The notes beneath the pieces are model-generated. The model saw nothing but the letters and a program-made list of their open reading frames with translations, had not been told where the DNA came from and made no database searches. Source: Pasteurella oralis (GTDB lineage Bacteria; Pseudomonadota; Gammaproteobacteria; Enterobacterales; Pasteurellaceae). From it: a stretch of DNA of 64,000 nt. Shown here piece after piece: positions 1 through 8,676 of the stretch (its first letter is position 1; each line of letters begins with the position of its first letter). The translations under genes were made by a program, and so were the position numbers. The stretch spans positions 61,901 through 125,900 of the forward strand of contig NZ_NXGB01000007.1 of NCBI RefSeq assembly GCF_002850605.1, read 5' to 3'.

Positions 1-371
1 TGGCAGCAGGTGGATTACTATTGCTTCTTCTTGTCGGCGCATTTGTTCAAAATGTACGTAAAACAGTAGGAACAAAACCTTGGTTCTTAAAAGCACTTTT
101 ATGGAGTATACCATTACCATGGATTGCAATTGAGAGCGGTTGGTTCTTAGCAGAATATGGTCGTCAACCTTGGGCGATTTATGAAGTGTTACCAGTTGGT
201 GTAGCAGCCTCTGATCTAACTACAGGTGATCTATGGTTATCTATCGGTTTAATCTGTGCACTTTATACCTTATTCCTTGTTGCAGAAATGTATTTAATGT
301 TTAAATACGGTAGATTAGGTCCAAGTTCATTAAAAACTGGTCGCTACTATTTTGAACAGTCATCTAAATAA
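1..371 (+). CDS. cydA: Cytochrome bd ubiquinol oxidase subunit I, 3' end only
   Basis: Partial gene cut by the window edge; the open frame runs in from base 3 and ends at 371. The product is the haem-carrying subunit of the cytochrome bd quinol oxidase in the inner membrane, which reduces oxygen at low tension. Visible are the last transmembrane helices and the family motif [12 protein letters not shown], followed by a final hydrophobic helix and a short polar tail. The stop lies 14 bases before cydB, so the two are co-transcribed. The quinol-binding loop and haem ligands lie outside the window and cannot be judged. Confidence 0.95.
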   Translation, partial: AAGGLLLLLLVGAFVQNVRKTVGTKPWFLKALLWSIPLPWIAIESGWFLAEYGRQPWAIYEVLPVGVAASDLTTGDLWLSIGLICALYTLFLVAEMYLMFKYGRLGPSSLKTGRYYFEQSSK

Positions 372-385
372 GCAGGAGCCTGATT

Positions 386-1522
386 ATGATTGATTATGAA
401 ATTCTACGTTTTGTTTGGTGGATCTTGATCGGTGTATTGCTTATCGGTTTTGCAGTAACTGACGGTTTTGACATGGGAGTGCTCAACTTGTTGCCTTTTG
501 CGGGTAAAAAAGAAGTTGAAAAACGCATTATGATTAACTCAATTGCGCCGCACTGGGATGGTAACCAAGTTTGGTTATTAACTGCGGGTGGTGCAATGTT
601 TGCCGCATGGCCAATTGTTTATGCAACGTCATTTTCTGGTTTCTATATCGCTATGATTTTGGTGCTAGCAGCGTTATTCTTCCGCCCAGTGGGTTTAGAG
701 TATCGCGCTAAAATTGATAATCCAACATGGCGTACCTTGTGGGACTGGGGACTATTTATTGGTGGTTTTGTTCCTTCATTAGTATTTGGTGTTGCATTCG
801 GTAACTTATTACAAGGTGTGCCATTTGAGTTTAATGAATTATTACAAGTGAAATATACGGGGTCATTCTTCGCATTGTTAAATCCATTTGCATTACTATG
901 CGGCTTAGTCAGCTTGGCTATGCTAACAACGCAAGGTAGTGCATGGTTACAAATGAAAACAACCAGTGAATTACGTGAACGTGCTCGTATGATTACACAA
1001 GTAGGTGCATTTGCAACTTTAATCACTTTTGTACTTGCTGGTGTATGGTTATATTTCAAAGATGGTTTTGTGGTGACTTCTGTGATTGATCATCATGCAC
1101 AATCAACACCATTTGGCAAAACCGTTGTGATTGAAACTGGTGCTTGGTTCAATAACTATAAAGAGATGCCTCTTTTATGGATTTTCCCATTACTTGCTGT
1201 TGGCGGAGCATTATTGAATATCTTAGCGTCTAAAGCGAATCGTTCTGGTTTTGCATTCTTGTTCTCATCATTAACAATGGCTGGTATTATTTTAACTGCA
1301 GGAATTGCAATGTTCCCATTCGTAATGCCATCAATCACTCATCCAGAGTTAAGTTTGTTAATGTGGGATTCAACATCAAGTAAATTGACATTGACATTAA
1401 TGTTAGGCTTTGCTCTTGTGTTTGTTGTTATCTTACTTGCATACACAATTTGGGCATATTGGAAAATGTTTGGTCGACTTGATAGTGAATTTATCGAGCA
1501 AAACAAAAACTCATTATACTAA
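386..1522 (+). CDS. cydB: Cytochrome bd ubiquinol oxidase subunit II
   Basis: Full-length 378-residue membrane protein, the usual CydB length. It pairs with CydA in the high-affinity bd oxidase. The N-terminal motif GFAVTDGFDMGV and the following NSIAPHWDGNQVWL stretch are hallmarks of CydB. Several hydrophobic helices follow, with a short cytoplasmic tail. The ATG at 386 has AGGAG ten bases upstream. The stop overlaps the ribosome site of cydX. No truncation or odd composition is seen. Confidence 0.97.
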   Translation: MIDYEILRFVWWILIGVLLIGFAVTDGFDMGVLNLLPFAGKKEVEKRIMINSIAPHWDGNQVWLLTAGGAMFAAWPIVYATSFSGFYIAMILVLAALFFRPVGLEYRAKIDNPTWRTLWDWGLFIGGFVPSLVFGVAFGNLLQGVPFEFNELLQVKYTGSFFALLNPFALLCGLVSLAMLTTQGSAWLQMKTTSELRERARMITQVGAFATLITFVLAGVWLYFKDGFVVTSVIDHHAQSTPFGKTVVIETGAWFNNYKEMPLLWIFPLLAVGGALLNILASKANRSGFAFLFSSLTMAGIILTAGIAMFPFVMPSITHPELSLLMWDSTSSKLTLTLMLGFALVFVVILLAYTIWAYWKMFGRLDSEFIEQNKNSLY

Positions 1523-1533
1523 GGAGAAATATC

Positions 1534-1632
1534 ATGTTTTATGTCATTTGGGTATTGGGTATTTTGTTAGCAGTAATGTTAGCTGCAATGATTACTATCA
1601 GTATTGAAAAAACAGGCAAATTTGATGAGTAA
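1534..1632 (+). CDS. cydX: Cytochrome bd oxidase small subunit CydX
   Basis: A 32-residue single-helix protein beginning MFYVIWVLGILLA and ending KTGKFDE. CydX is a known small subunit that sits beside CydA and stabilises the haems of the bd oxidase. The start is fixed by AAGGAGA at 1521-1527, which overlaps the cydB stop codon. The order cydB-cydX-ybgE matches the enterobacterial operon. The length (E. coli CydX has 37 residues), the single hydrophobic segment and the charged C-terminus all fit the family. Confidence 0.93.
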   Translation: MFYVIWVLGILLAVMLAAMITISIEKTGKFDE

Positions 1633-1637
1633 TCTCA

Positions 1638-1925
1638 ATGATTAGTTCACTATATCAAATCTTTAATAAGGGTTCGTTAAGAACCCTTTCATTTATACTT
1701 GCCATTTCGATTACGCTATGCTTTTTCTTGAATATTCACGATTTCTCAACTAATTTACGTAGTGCTCCAATTACTTTAGTATTATTGAGTATATGGGGAA
1801 CAGGGATTGTTTGGATTCATGGCATTGGCTTTGAAATTCGTTCAACTATTTGGCAGCTAGTTTTTTCGCCATTATTAGGCTATATTGCAACGATTCTTGC
1901 ATTTTGTGTTACTTGGTTAATGTAA
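1638..1925 (+). CDS. ybgE: Cyd operon protein YbgE
   Basis: A 95-residue inner-membrane protein with three predicted hydrophobic helices, directly after cydX (5-base gap). It matches the YbgE family in position, size and the central segment GTGIVWIHGIGFEIRS. The exact role of YbgE is not established; it is co-transcribed with cytochrome bd oxidase and is usually regarded as an accessory protein. About 130 bases separate it from ybgC. A weak GTCCC/GGGAC pairing there could be a hairpin, but no clear terminator is visible. Confidence 0.88.
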   Translation: MISSLYQIFNKGSLRTLSFILAISITLCFFLNIHDFSTNLRSAPITLVLLSIWGTGIVWIHGIGFEIRSTIWQLVFSPLLGYIATILAFCVTWLM

Positions 1926-2058
1926 TTGAATTACTTGTCCCTAAAACAAAATATCCTATGATAATGGCTTTGGGGACTTGCTTATTATTCATACAAGCTC
2001 TAAAATACGCCACCGATTTGTGATGACCAGATTTTTATAACCGAAAGGAATAGCAATT

Positions 2059-2463
2059 ATGCTAGAAAACGTATTTAATTTTCCTATTCGCGTCTATTAT
2101 GAAGATACTGATGCAGGTGGTGTTGTGTATCATGCTCGTTATTTACATTTCTTTGAGCGAGCAAGAACAGAGTATTTACGTAATTTAAATTTTTCTCAGC
2201 AGACTTTATTAAATGAACGACAGCTTGCTTTTGTTGTCAAAACAATGAATATTGATTATTGTTTTCCTGCAAAATTAGATGATTTGTTAATAGTAGAAAC
2301 AGTAATGACGGGAGTAAAAGGAGCTTCTATCTTCTTTACTCAAAAATTAAAGAAAAATGAACTGATTTTATGCGAGGCTACTGTAAAAGTAGCCTGTGTT
2401 GATCTTGGAAAAATGAAACCAGTGGCTATTCCAGTAGCAGTGAAAACAGCCTTGGTGAGTTAG
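2059..2463 (+). CDS. ybgC: Acyl-CoA thioesterase of the Tol-Pal operon
   Basis: A 134-residue hot-dog fold thioesterase of the 4HBT family, which hydrolyses acyl-CoA thioesters in the cytoplasm. The signature [17 protein letters not shown] near the N-terminus contains the catalytic Asp (in EDTDAGG). The start ATG is preceded by GAAAGGA. It is the first gene of ybgC-tolQRAB-pal, the same order as in E. coli and Haemophilus. Its link to Tol-Pal function is thought to run through phospholipid metabolism, but this is not settled. Confidence 0.95.
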   Translation: MLENVFNFPIRVYYEDTDAGGVVYHARYLHFFERARTEYLRNLNFSQQTLLNERQLAFVVKTMNIDYCFPAKLDDLLIVETVMTGVKGASIFFTQKLKKNELILCEATVKVACVDLGKMKPVAIPVAVKTALVS

Positions 2464-2488
2464 CTATAAAACCTTCTTGGAGTATGTG

Positions 2489-3178
2489 ATGACTGCAGAT
2501 TTGAACTTTTTAGAATTATTTCTAAAAGCGAGCATCGTTGTTCAACTTGTTATTGTAATTTTAATTATTTTTTCCATCATGTCGTGGGCGATTATTATTC
2601 AACGTAGTCGCATTTTAACGAAAGCTCTGAAAGATTCTGCTGCGTTTGAAGATCGTTTTTGGTCAGGTGAAGATCTGAATCGCTTGTTTGATGGTTTAGA
2701 GAATCGCCGCGATGGACTTAGTGGTAGTGAACAAATTTTTTATGTTGGTTTCAAAGAGTTTTCACGTTTAAAACAAGCTAATCCGAATGCGCCAGAAGCT
2801 ATTATTCAAGGTAGCTCACGTGCCATGAATCTTGCAATGAATCGTGAAGTAGAAGAACTGGAAACACGCGTTCCATTCTTAGCTACAGTTGCATCAATTA
2901 GTCCATATATTGGTTTATTTGGTACAGTATGGGGAATTATGCATGCATTTATGGCATTAAGTGGTGCTAAACAAGCTACTTTACAGATGGTTGCCCCAGG
3001 TATTGCTGAAGCATTGATTGCAACTGCCATTGGTTTATTTGCAGCAATTCCAGCGGTAATGGCTTATAACCGTTTGAGTTTACGTGTGAGTAAATTAGAA
3101 CAGAATTATGGCAATTTTATTGATGAGTTTACAACTATTCTGCACCGCCAAGCTTTTGGTAAGAATGGTACACATTAA
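2489..3178 (+). CDS. tolQ: Tol-Pal system inner-membrane protein TolQ
   Basis: A 229-residue MotA/TolQ/ExbB-type proton-channel subunit that works with TolR to energise TolA. There is one N-terminal helix, a cytoplasmic domain and two C-terminal helices; the segment [16 protein letters not shown] belongs to the conserved channel helix. I place the start at the ATG at 2489, with TTGGAG at 2477-2482 as ribosome site, because this gives almost exactly the E. coli length. An upstream in-frame TTG would consume that site. The gap to tolR is unusually long and holds an inverted uptake-sequence pair. Confidence 0.95.
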   Translation: MTADLNFLELFLKASIVVQLVIVILIIFSIMSWAIIIQRSRILTKALKDSAAFEDRFWSGEDLNRLFDGLENRRDGLSGSEQIFYVGFKEFSRLKQANPNAPEAIIQGSSRAMNLAMNREVEELETRVPFLATVASISPYIGLFGTVWGIMHAFMALSGAKQATLQMVAPGIAEALIATAIGLFAAIPAVMAYNRLSLRVSKLEQNYGNFIDEFTTILHRQAFGKNGTH

Positions 3179-3196
3179 TTAAATTATCAACTTTTA

Positions 3197-3230
3197 GACC
3201 GCACTTTGATATTTACTGTAAAGTGCGGTC
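3197..3230. repeat. Inverted pair of uptake signal sequences between tolQ and tolR
   Basis: GACCGCACTTT at 3197-3207 faces AAAGTGCGGTC at 3220-3230, giving a perfect 11-bp stem with a 12-base loop. The right arm is followed by AATTTTC, a short T-rich stretch. Such pairs of Haemophilus-type uptake sequences often act as intrinsic terminators. Here it lies inside the tol operon, so it may lower read-through into tolR rather than end transcription. Confidence 0.85.
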
Positions 3231-3257
3231 AATTTTCAAAAAGTTTTAGGGGTATCG

Positions 3258-3680
3258 ATGTCTTATCGCCGTAAACGCAGAGATGTTAAATCTGAAATTA
3301 ATATTGTTCCTTTTTTAGATGTACTATTGGTACTTTTGCTTATTTTTATGGCAACTGCACCGATTATTAGTCAAAGTGTACAAGTAGAGCTACCTGATTC
3401 TGTTCAAAGCCAAGAGGTTGCTAATGAAGATAAAGTGCCTGTGATTTTGGAAGTGTCTGGTGTGGGACAATATACCTTGTCGATTGGTACTGAACGTCTT
3501 GAAAGCTTGACTGAGGAAATGGTGACCCAGTTATCAAAGCAAGAGTTTGAAAAAGACAGTAATACGTTATTTCTTGTAGGAGGTGCGAAAGATGTACCTT
3601 ACGAAGAAGTCATTAAAGCGTTGAATTTACTTCATCTTGCGGGCATTAAGTCTGTTGGATTGATGACAAACCCAATTTAA
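3258..3680 (+). CDS. tolR: Tol-Pal system protein TolR
   Basis: A 140-residue ExbD/TolR-family protein with a basic N-terminal cytoplasmic stretch (SYRRKRRDVK), one helix carrying the motif NIVPFLDVLLVLLLIF, and a periplasmic domain. The Asp in PFLDV is the conserved residue thought to carry protons through the TolQ-TolR channel. The start ATG has TAGGGG upstream. It lies 79 bases after tolQ and 13 before tolA. Length and domain order are normal. Confidence 0.96.
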   Translation: MSYRRKRRDVKSEINIVPFLDVLLVLLLIFMATAPIISQSVQVELPDSVQSQEVANEDKVPVILEVSGVGQYTLSIGTERLESLTEEMVTQLSKQEFEKDSNTLFLVGGAKDVPYEEVIKALNLLHLAGIKSVGLMTNPI

Positions 3681-3693
3681 TATAGGTAATATT

Positions 3694-4818
3694 GTGCAAA
3701 TGAAGCGGCAAAATACAGATATTAGTGCAGTTATGATCTCGATCATTTTGCATGTTATCTTGTTTGGTTTGTTAGTGTTAGGCTCGCTCTATCACAAAAT
3801 AGAAATTATGGGAGGCGGTGAAGGTGATGGTGAGATCATTGATGTTGTGATGGTCGATACAGGATCTGCTACACAAGAATGGGGAAGGATTCAACAACAA
3901 AAGAAAGGGCAAATAGATCAACAGAAACAGCAAGATGACTTGATTGATGATCAAAAAGAAAAATTACATCAGCAAGAGATTGAGAAACAAAAAGAAATTG
4001 AACGCCAGAAAGAGCTTGAAAAACAGAAACAGCTAGAAAAACAACTAGAATTAGAAAAACAAAAGGAAGCAGAGCGATTAAAACAGTTAGCAGAACAAAA
4101 AAAAGCAGAGGAAAAAGCTAAGCAGGAAGCATTAGAAAAACAACGTGAATTAGAAGCCAAAGCTAAAGAAGCTGCTGAGGCTGCAAAACTAAAAGCAGAA
4201 GCGGAAGCTAAGCGCTTAGCTGCATTAGCGAAACAAGCAGAAGAAATAGAAAAAGCTAAAGCTGAAGCAGAGGCTAAAGCAAGAGAAGAAAAAGCGAAAG
4301 CAGAGAGAGCCAAAGCTGAAGCAGAGGCTAAAGCGAAAGTAGAAAAGGCTAAGGCGGAAGCAGAAGCTAAAGCAAAAGCAGAAAAAGCTAAGGCGAAAGC
4401 TGAAGCACAGCGCAAAGCTGAACAGGCTGCTTTAGATGATTTTTTAAATGGTGGTGATATTGGTGGTGGTTCGGCAAGTGTTGGAAGTAATACAAATCGC
4501 CAAGGTTCACAAGGTAGTGGAGCTGCAAAAGGCGCTGGTGATGGTGGTAAAACTGGTGATCAGTATGCAGGTGTCATCAAGAAGGAAATTCAACGTCGTT
4601 TCTTAAAAGAGCCAAGTTTTGCGAATAAAGTTTGTGTTGTTGAGGTGGAATTTTTACGTGATGGTACCATTGCGAGTTATCAACGTGTTTCAGGACCAGA
4701 TGATATTTGTAATGCCGCACTAAGTGCGGTTGCTAGAACCAAGAAAGTACCACCCGCACCGACAGATGAAATTTATAATAAGTATAAAAAAGTACCAGTT
4801 GATTTTAAATTAAGATAA
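3694..4818 (+). CDS. tolA: Cell envelope integrity protein TolA
   Basis: A 374-residue inner-membrane anchored protein that spans the periplasm and contacts Pal and TolB. Domain I is one helix near residues 10-30. Domain II (about residues 65-245) is a long Gln/Lys/Glu/Ala-rich helical region with many repeats of the AEAKAKAEKAK type. A Gly/Ser linker (GGDIGGGSASVG) leads to domain III, the globular C-terminal domain with two Cys. I use the GTG at 3694 because AGGT lies six bases upstream; the ATG two codons later is possible. An uptake sequence at 4732-4740 lies in the domain III coding region. Confidence 0.94.
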   Translation: MQMKRQNTDISAVMISIILHVILFGLLVLGSLYHKIEIMGGGEGDGEIIDVVMVDTGSATQEWGRIQQQKKGQIDQQKQQDDLIDDQKEKLHQQEIEKQKEIERQKELEKQKQLEKQLELEKQKEAERLKQLAEQKKAEEKAKQEALEKQRELEAKAKEAAEAAKLKAEAEAKRLAALAKQAEEIEKAKAEAEAKAREEKAKAERAKAEAEAKAKVEKAKAEAEAKAKAEKAKAKAEAQRKAEQAALDDFLNGGDIGGGSASVGSNTNRQGSQGSGAAKGAGDGGKTGDQYAGVIKKEIQRRFLKEPSFANKVCVVEVEFLRDGTIASYQRVSGPDDICNAALSAVARTKKVPPAPTDEIYNKYKKVPVDFKLR

Positions 4819-4861
4819 GTTGGGTATTTTAGTCTAATTAGTGATTAATACAGGTGATTTT

Positions 4862-6157
4862 ATGAAATTAATAATGCGTTTTTTCTTATTTTTCCTTTCG
4901 TTAGGCATAATAAGTAATGTAGCACAAGCTGAAGTACGTATTGTGATTGATGAAGGGGTGGATAGCGCTAGACCAATTGCAGTAGTGCCATTTAAATGGA
5001 ATGGTCCTGGTTCTGCTCCAGCAGATATTGCGGATATTATTGCGGCTGATTTACGTAATAGTGGTAAATTTAATCCAATTGCTATCAATAGAATGCCGCA
5101 GCAGCCAACTTCTGTATCAGAGGTTAATCCTGAAGCCTGGGCATCATTAGGTATTGATGCTGTTGTTGTTGGGCATATAACGCCAGCAAATGGCAGTTTT
5201 AATATTGCTTATCAACTGGTCGATACAATTGGTGCAACAGGAACAGTTGGTACAGTATTAAGCCAAAATCAATATACAGTAACTACCAAATGGTTACGTT
5301 ATGGTGCACATACAGTAAGTGATGAAGTATTTGAGAAACTCACTGGTATCAAAGGTGCCTTTAGAACGCGTATTGCTTATATTGTCCAAAAACATGGAGG
5401 CTTTCAACCTTATGAAGTGCGAGTATCTGATTATGATGGTTTCAATCAATTTGTTGTCAATCGCAGTTCACAACCTTTAATGTCACCAGCATGGTCACAT
5501 GATGGTAAAAAATTGGCTTATGTATCTTTTGAAAATCGTAAATCACAATTAGTTGTACAGGATTTAGGCTCAGGTGCGCGTAAAGTTGTGGTTTCTTTTA
5601 AAGGTCATAATGGAGCGCCTGCATTCTCACCAGATGGTTCAAGATTAGCTTTTGCATCATCGCAAGATGGGGTCTTAAATATTTATGTAATGAATTTAGG
5701 TAGTGGACAGGTTTCACAGTTGACTAGAGGTTCTGGGAATAATACTGAACCATCTTGGTCACCTGATGGACAAACAATTCTGTTTACATCTGATAGAAGT
5801 GGTTCACCGCAAGTTTATCAAATGAGTGCTACTGGTGGTGGCATATCATTAGTAAGTTCAGGTGGTCGCAGTTATAGTGGGCAAATTACTGCTGATGGTA
5901 GTGCTATGGTTATGATTAGTGGTGATAATATTGTGAAAAAGGATTTAGCTTCTGGTTCGACTGAAGTACTAAGTTCCACTTTCTTAGATGAAAGTCCAAG
6001 TATTTCACCAAATGGGATCATGATCATTTACAGTTCTACCCAAGGGCTAGGAAAAGTGCTACAATTGGTATCCGCTGACGGTCGTTTCAAAGCACGGTTA
6101 CCAGGAAATGATGGACAAGTTAAATTCCCTGCTTGGTCACCATATTTAACTAAATAA
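4862..6157 (+). CDS. tolB: Tol-Pal system periplasmic protein TolB
   Basis: A 431-residue periplasmic protein with a cleavable signal peptide ending near AQAEVRI, an N-terminal alpha/beta domain and a C-terminal six-bladed beta-propeller. The propeller is visible as repeats of the form [28 protein letters not shown] and [14 protein letters not shown]. TolB binds Pal and TolA. CAGGTG at 4851-4856 supports the ATG at 4862; this also makes the length match E. coli TolB (430). An upstream in-frame GTG at 4841 is less likely. Confidence 0.96.
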   Translation: MKLIMRFFLFFLSLGIISNVAQAEVRIVIDEGVDSARPIAVVPFKWNGPGSAPADIADIIAADLRNSGKFNPIAINRMPQQPTSVSEVNPEAWASLGIDAVVVGHITPANGSFNIAYQLVDTIGATGTVGTVLSQNQYTVTTKWLRYGAHTVSDEVFEKLTGIKGAFRTRIAYIVQKHGGFQPYEVRVSDYDGFNQFVVNRSSQPLMSPAWSHDGKKLAYVSFENRKSQLVVQDLGSGARKVVVSFKGHNGAPAFSPDGSRLAFASSQDGVLNIYVMNLGSGQVSQLTRGSGNNTEPSWSPDGQTILFTSDRSGSPQVYQMSATGGGISLVSSGGRSYSGQITADGSAMVMISGDNIVKKDLASGSTEVLSSTFLDESPSISPNGIMIIYSSTQGLGKVLQLVSADGRFKARLPGNDGQVKFPAWSPYLTK

Positions 6158-6177
6158 AAAACTCTAAGGAGAAAACA

Positions 6178-6630
6178 ATGAAAAAATTAACTAAAGTATT
6201 ATTAGTTGCTGGTTCTGTTGCTGTATTAGCTGCTTGTGGTTCATCTAAAAAAGATGAAAGCGTTGGTCAAATGTTCGGCGGCTATTCAGTACAAGATTTA
6301 CAACAACGTTACAACACAGTTTACTTCGGTTTTGATAAATACAATATCGAAGGTGAGTACGTTCAAATCTTAGATGCGCATGCAGCATTCTTAAATGCAA
6401 TGCCTACAACTAAAGTAGTTGTTGAGGGTAACACTGATGAGCGTGGTACACCAGAGTATAACATTGCATTAGGTCAACGTCGTGCAGATGCAGTACAAAG
6501 CTATTTATCAGCTAAAGGTGTTCAAGCTGGTCAAGTTTCAACAGTATCTTACGGTGAAGAAAAACCAGCAGTGTTAGGTCACGATGAAGCAGCATACTCT
6601 AAAAACCGTCGTGCAGTGTTAGCATACTAA
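6178..6630 (+). CDS. pal: Peptidoglycan-associated lipoprotein Pal (P6-like)
   Basis: A 150-residue outer-membrane lipoprotein. The signal peptide ends in the lipobox VLAAC, so Cys20 is the lipidated residue. The OmpA-like peptidoglycan-binding domain fills the C-terminal two thirds, with the motif [20 protein letters not shown] that holds the residues contacting diaminopimelate. It closely resembles the H. influenzae P6 antigen. It is the last gene of the tol operon, with TAAGGAG upstream and a strong terminator 18 bases downstream. Confidence 0.97.
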   Translation: MKKLTKVLLVAGSVAVLAACGSSKKDESVGQMFGGYSVQDLQQRYNTVYFGFDKYNIEGEYVQILDAHAAFLNAMPTTKVVVEGNTDERGTPEYNIALGQRRADAVQSYLSAKGVQAGQVSTVSYGEEKPAVLGHDEAAYSKNRRAVLAY

Positions 6631-6648
6631 TCTGCTATTCTAGTTTAT

Positions 6649-6682
6649 AAAATAGGGGCTGGTTTAAGCCCCTATTTTTATT
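6649..6682 (+). terminator. Intrinsic terminator after pal
   Basis: AAAATAGGGGCT pairs with AGCCCCTATTTT across a 6-base loop, followed by TTATT. This is a textbook rho-independent terminator closing the cyd/tol region. Confidence 0.9.
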
Positions 6683-6891
6683 ATTAACTAAAAGAGGCCT
6701 TTTTATGAAGATAGTTATCAATTTTTAAAGCTTTACCTAAAAAAACACTTATCCATATACCAATATAGAGAAAACGATGAGTCAATTTGCATAGATAGTT
6801 AGTTGAGTTGTTTCATCATCTATACAATTAAGTTAAAATCTTATTTTTTGTTGGTTATTCGCACAAACGAATAAAAAAATAAAAATTTTTA

Positions 6892-6919
6892 TTGATTCTT
6901 AAAATAAAATCAGTATTAT
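6892..6919 (+). promoter_or_regulatory. Probable promoter of the tRNA-Lys cluster
   Basis: TTGATT at 6892-6897 and TATTAT at 6914-6919 are separated by 16 bases and lie about 30 bases upstream of the first tRNA. The following GCCTCC is a GC-rich discriminator, typical of stable-RNA promoters under stringent control. The rest of the 6683-6890 stretch is AT-rich and shows no gene. Confidence 0.6.
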
Positions 6920-6948
6920 AAGCCTCCGTTACGCAGTAATATGTAAGT

Positions 6949-7024
6949 GGGTCGTTAGCTCAGTCGGTAGAGCAGCGGACTTTTAATCCGTTGGTCGAAG
7001 GTTCGAATCCTTCACGACCCACCA
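6949..7024 (+). tRNA. tRNA-Lys (TTT), copy 1
   Basis: A 76-base tRNA with acceptor stem GGGTCGT/ACGACCC, encoded CCA end, D-loop GCTCAGTCGGTAGAGC, anticodon TTT in GGACTTTTAATCC, and T-arm GTTCGAATC. It is the first of three identical copies. Confidence 0.98.
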
Positions 7025-7065
7025 TTTAAAATTTAGTAACAAATCCCTCGCAGTAAGATGCAAAT

Positions 7066-7141
7066 GGGTCGTTAGCTCAGTCGGTAGAGCAGCGGACTTT
7101 TAATCCGTTGGTCGAAGGTTCGAATCCTTCACGACCCACCA
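7066..7141 (+). tRNA. tRNA-Lys (TTT), copy 2
   Basis: Identical over its 76 bases to the copy at 6949, starting exactly 117 bases later. The 41-base spacer is similar but not identical to the next one, so the unit arose by tandem duplication. Confidence 0.98.
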
Positions 7142-7182
7142 CTTGAAATTTAATCATAAATCCTTCGCAGTAAAATGCAAAT

Positions 7183-7258
7183 GGGTCGTTAGCTCAGTCG
7201 GTAGAGCAGCGGACTTTTAATCCGTTGGTCGAAGGTTCGAATCCTTCACGACCCACCA
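7183..7258 (+). tRNA. tRNA-Lys (TTT), copy 3
   Basis: Third identical copy, again 117 bases after the previous one. All three are preceded by a similar CGCAGTAA-rATGcAAaT spacer and probably come from one precursor transcript. Confidence 0.98.
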
Positions 7259-7353
7259 CTTAAATTCACAGATAATTCACTCGCTTTTATATTTTTTATT
7301 TAAATTATTATTTGTTTATTACAGCATTTCTCTTTTTTTACTATCCAAATTTA

Positions 7354-7375
7354 TTTTTGCGATCTACATTCCAAT
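7354..7375 (+). promoter_or_regulatory. CRP-S (competence) regulatory site upstream of comN
   Basis: The 22-base element begins TTTTTGCGATC and ends ATTCCAAT. The TGCGA half-site, with C where canonical CRP sites have T, is the hallmark of CRP-S sites, which in H. influenzae need both CRP and Sxy/TfoX. The right half is weak (TTCCA instead of TCGCA). It lies 65 bases before the comN start, and comNOPQ homologues in H. influenzae are known members of this regulon. Confidence 0.75.
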
Positions 7376-7439
7376 ATTGTTTCTTGCTTTTTGGTAACAA
7401 GTAGGAACAAGTGTAAAGTGCATTACAAAAAGAGGAAGT

Positions 7440-7964
7440 ATGAAAAACGGATTTACTTTATTGGAAATGTTAATAGTTTTGCTTTTACTAAGTTGTGTTT
7501 TCGTTATTACTCTGCCTAGTTGGCAAAATTTACGTGAACAGCAACATTTTAATCAGGAATTGAGTAAATTACAGCTCTTTTTACGCCGAGTACAGATGCG
7601 AGTAGCTAATTCACAAGAGATATGGCTCTTGATCGCTAACCGTGATTTAGTTCAAAAACGTTGGTGTTTAACTGCGCAAAGAAAAGTAGATAATGTTTGT
7701 GACTGTTTAAATCCGAATTCTTGTTCTCAAGATACAACGGTATTGTTTTATTATCCTCAATTTTCCCATCAAACTATGTTAATTAGTAAATTTTATTATC
7801 CGAGAGAAATAAGCCGTTTGAGTGGTATTCGAGATACATTGGAAACTGCTTGTTTTATTTTGCAGTTAGGCAATCAAAGAGCCGTTTTTTCTTTGTTTAA
7901 TGTAGGTAGCATTAAATTAAAAAGGCATAAATCATTCAGTGCTTGTGAAAATAAAGAGGTTTAG
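7440..7964 (+). CDS. comN: Competence pseudopilin ComN (PpdA-like)
   Basis: A 174-residue type IV pilin-like protein. It starts MKNGFTLLEMLIVLLLL, a classic prepilin leader: PilD-type cleavage after Gly4, Phe at +1 and Glu at +5, then one hydrophobic helix. Pseudopilins of this set are needed for DNA uptake in H. influenzae, where comN-comO-comP-comQ precede recC exactly as here. AGAGGAAG lies just before the ATG. Expression probably depends on the CRP-S site upstream. The C-terminal domain has several Cys, as in other minor pilins. Confidence 0.85.
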   Translation: MKNGFTLLEMLIVLLLLSCVFVITLPSWQNLREQQHFNQELSKLQLFLRRVQMRVANSQEIWLLIANRDLVQKRWCLTAQRKVDNVCDCLNPNSCSQDTTVLFYYPQFSHQTMLISKFYYPREISRLSGIRDTLETACFILQLGNQRAVFSLFNVGSIKLKRHKSFSACENKEV

Positions 7965-7968
7965 TGAG

Positions 7969-8676
7969 ATGTTATATCGTGGTCAAACATTGCTGAGTTT
8001 GCTTTTATCTTTATCACTTTCCTCATTTTTATTATTCGTGTTTGTGACTTTTTATGTACACAGTCAACGCCAAAATCAATATCTCTTTCTACATTTACAA
8101 CTTCAATCTGAGTTACAACGTGTGATTAGGTTAATTGCTAAGGATATCAGGCGAGCGGGGTTTCGTGCTTTTTCTGCTAAAACACAACAAACAAATTTTT
8201 CATTATTTGAACAAGCGCATAGCAGTTTGCAGTTATTTTCGATAAATGAGCAAAATGAACAAGATTGCGTGTTGTTTTTCTATGATTTGGATACAAATGG
8301 TTGTTTAGGAGAGAAATTTAAAGGTAAAAGCTGTGTAGTAGGTGAGCATAATAATACTACACATGTTGAACGAGAATTATTTGGGTATCGCTTAAATCAG
8401 GGCATGATTGAAACTCGTCTTACGTATAAAAGTGCGGTTAATTCTCATTGTAAATTAGAAGAATGTCAGACTTTTTTACAAAAAAGTGCTTGTACTAGTG
8501 GTGGTTGGGTCGATTTATTAGATAAGAAAGAATATGTTATTCGTCATTTACGTTTTCATTGGGTAGCTAATAAACGAGGTATAGAAATGTATTTAGCTGG
8601 ATATATGCAATCTCAACCAACAATTTTTTATGAAACATCTGCTGTCATTCCTTTATTAAATACTCGTTCATTATGA
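7969..8676 (+). CDS. comO: Competence pseudopilin ComO (PpdB-like)
   Basis: A 235-residue prepilin-like protein, 4 bases after comN. The ATG at 7969 gives a leader MLYRG followed by QTLLSLLLSLSLSSF. The processing Gly is present, but the +5 position is Ser, not the usual Glu. A basic helical stretch and a Cys-rich C-terminal domain follow. It shares the operon with comN and overlaps comP by four bases (ATGA). An uptake sequence lies inside the gene near 8430. Function by homology and position: minor pseudopilin of the DNA-uptake machine. Confidence 0.78.
   Translation: MLYRGQTLLSLLLSLSLSSFLLFVFVTFYVHSQRQNQYLFLHLQLQSELQRVIRLIAKDIRRAGFRAFSAKTQQTNFSLFEQAHSSLQLFSINEQNEQDCVLFFYDLDTNGCLGEKFKGKSCVVGEHNNTTHVERELFGYRLNQGMIETRLTYKSAVNSHCKLEECQTFLQKSACTSGGWVDLLDKKEYVIRHLRFHWVANKRGIEMYLAGYMQSQPTIFYETSAVIPLLNTRSL

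Noticed and set aside
643..1059. A 138-codon minus-strand frame inside cydB
   Set aside because: It lies wholly within a well-conserved gene and has no features of its own.
3969..4415. A 148-codon minus-strand frame opposite tolA
   Set aside because: It mirrors the Lys/Glu/Ala repeat and reads only Ala/Ser/Phe; no ribosome site or family match.
6949..7258. Phage or island attachment site at the tRNA-Lys cluster
   Set aside because: No integrase, no partial 3' tRNA copy beyond the three complete genes, and the flanks are core genes.
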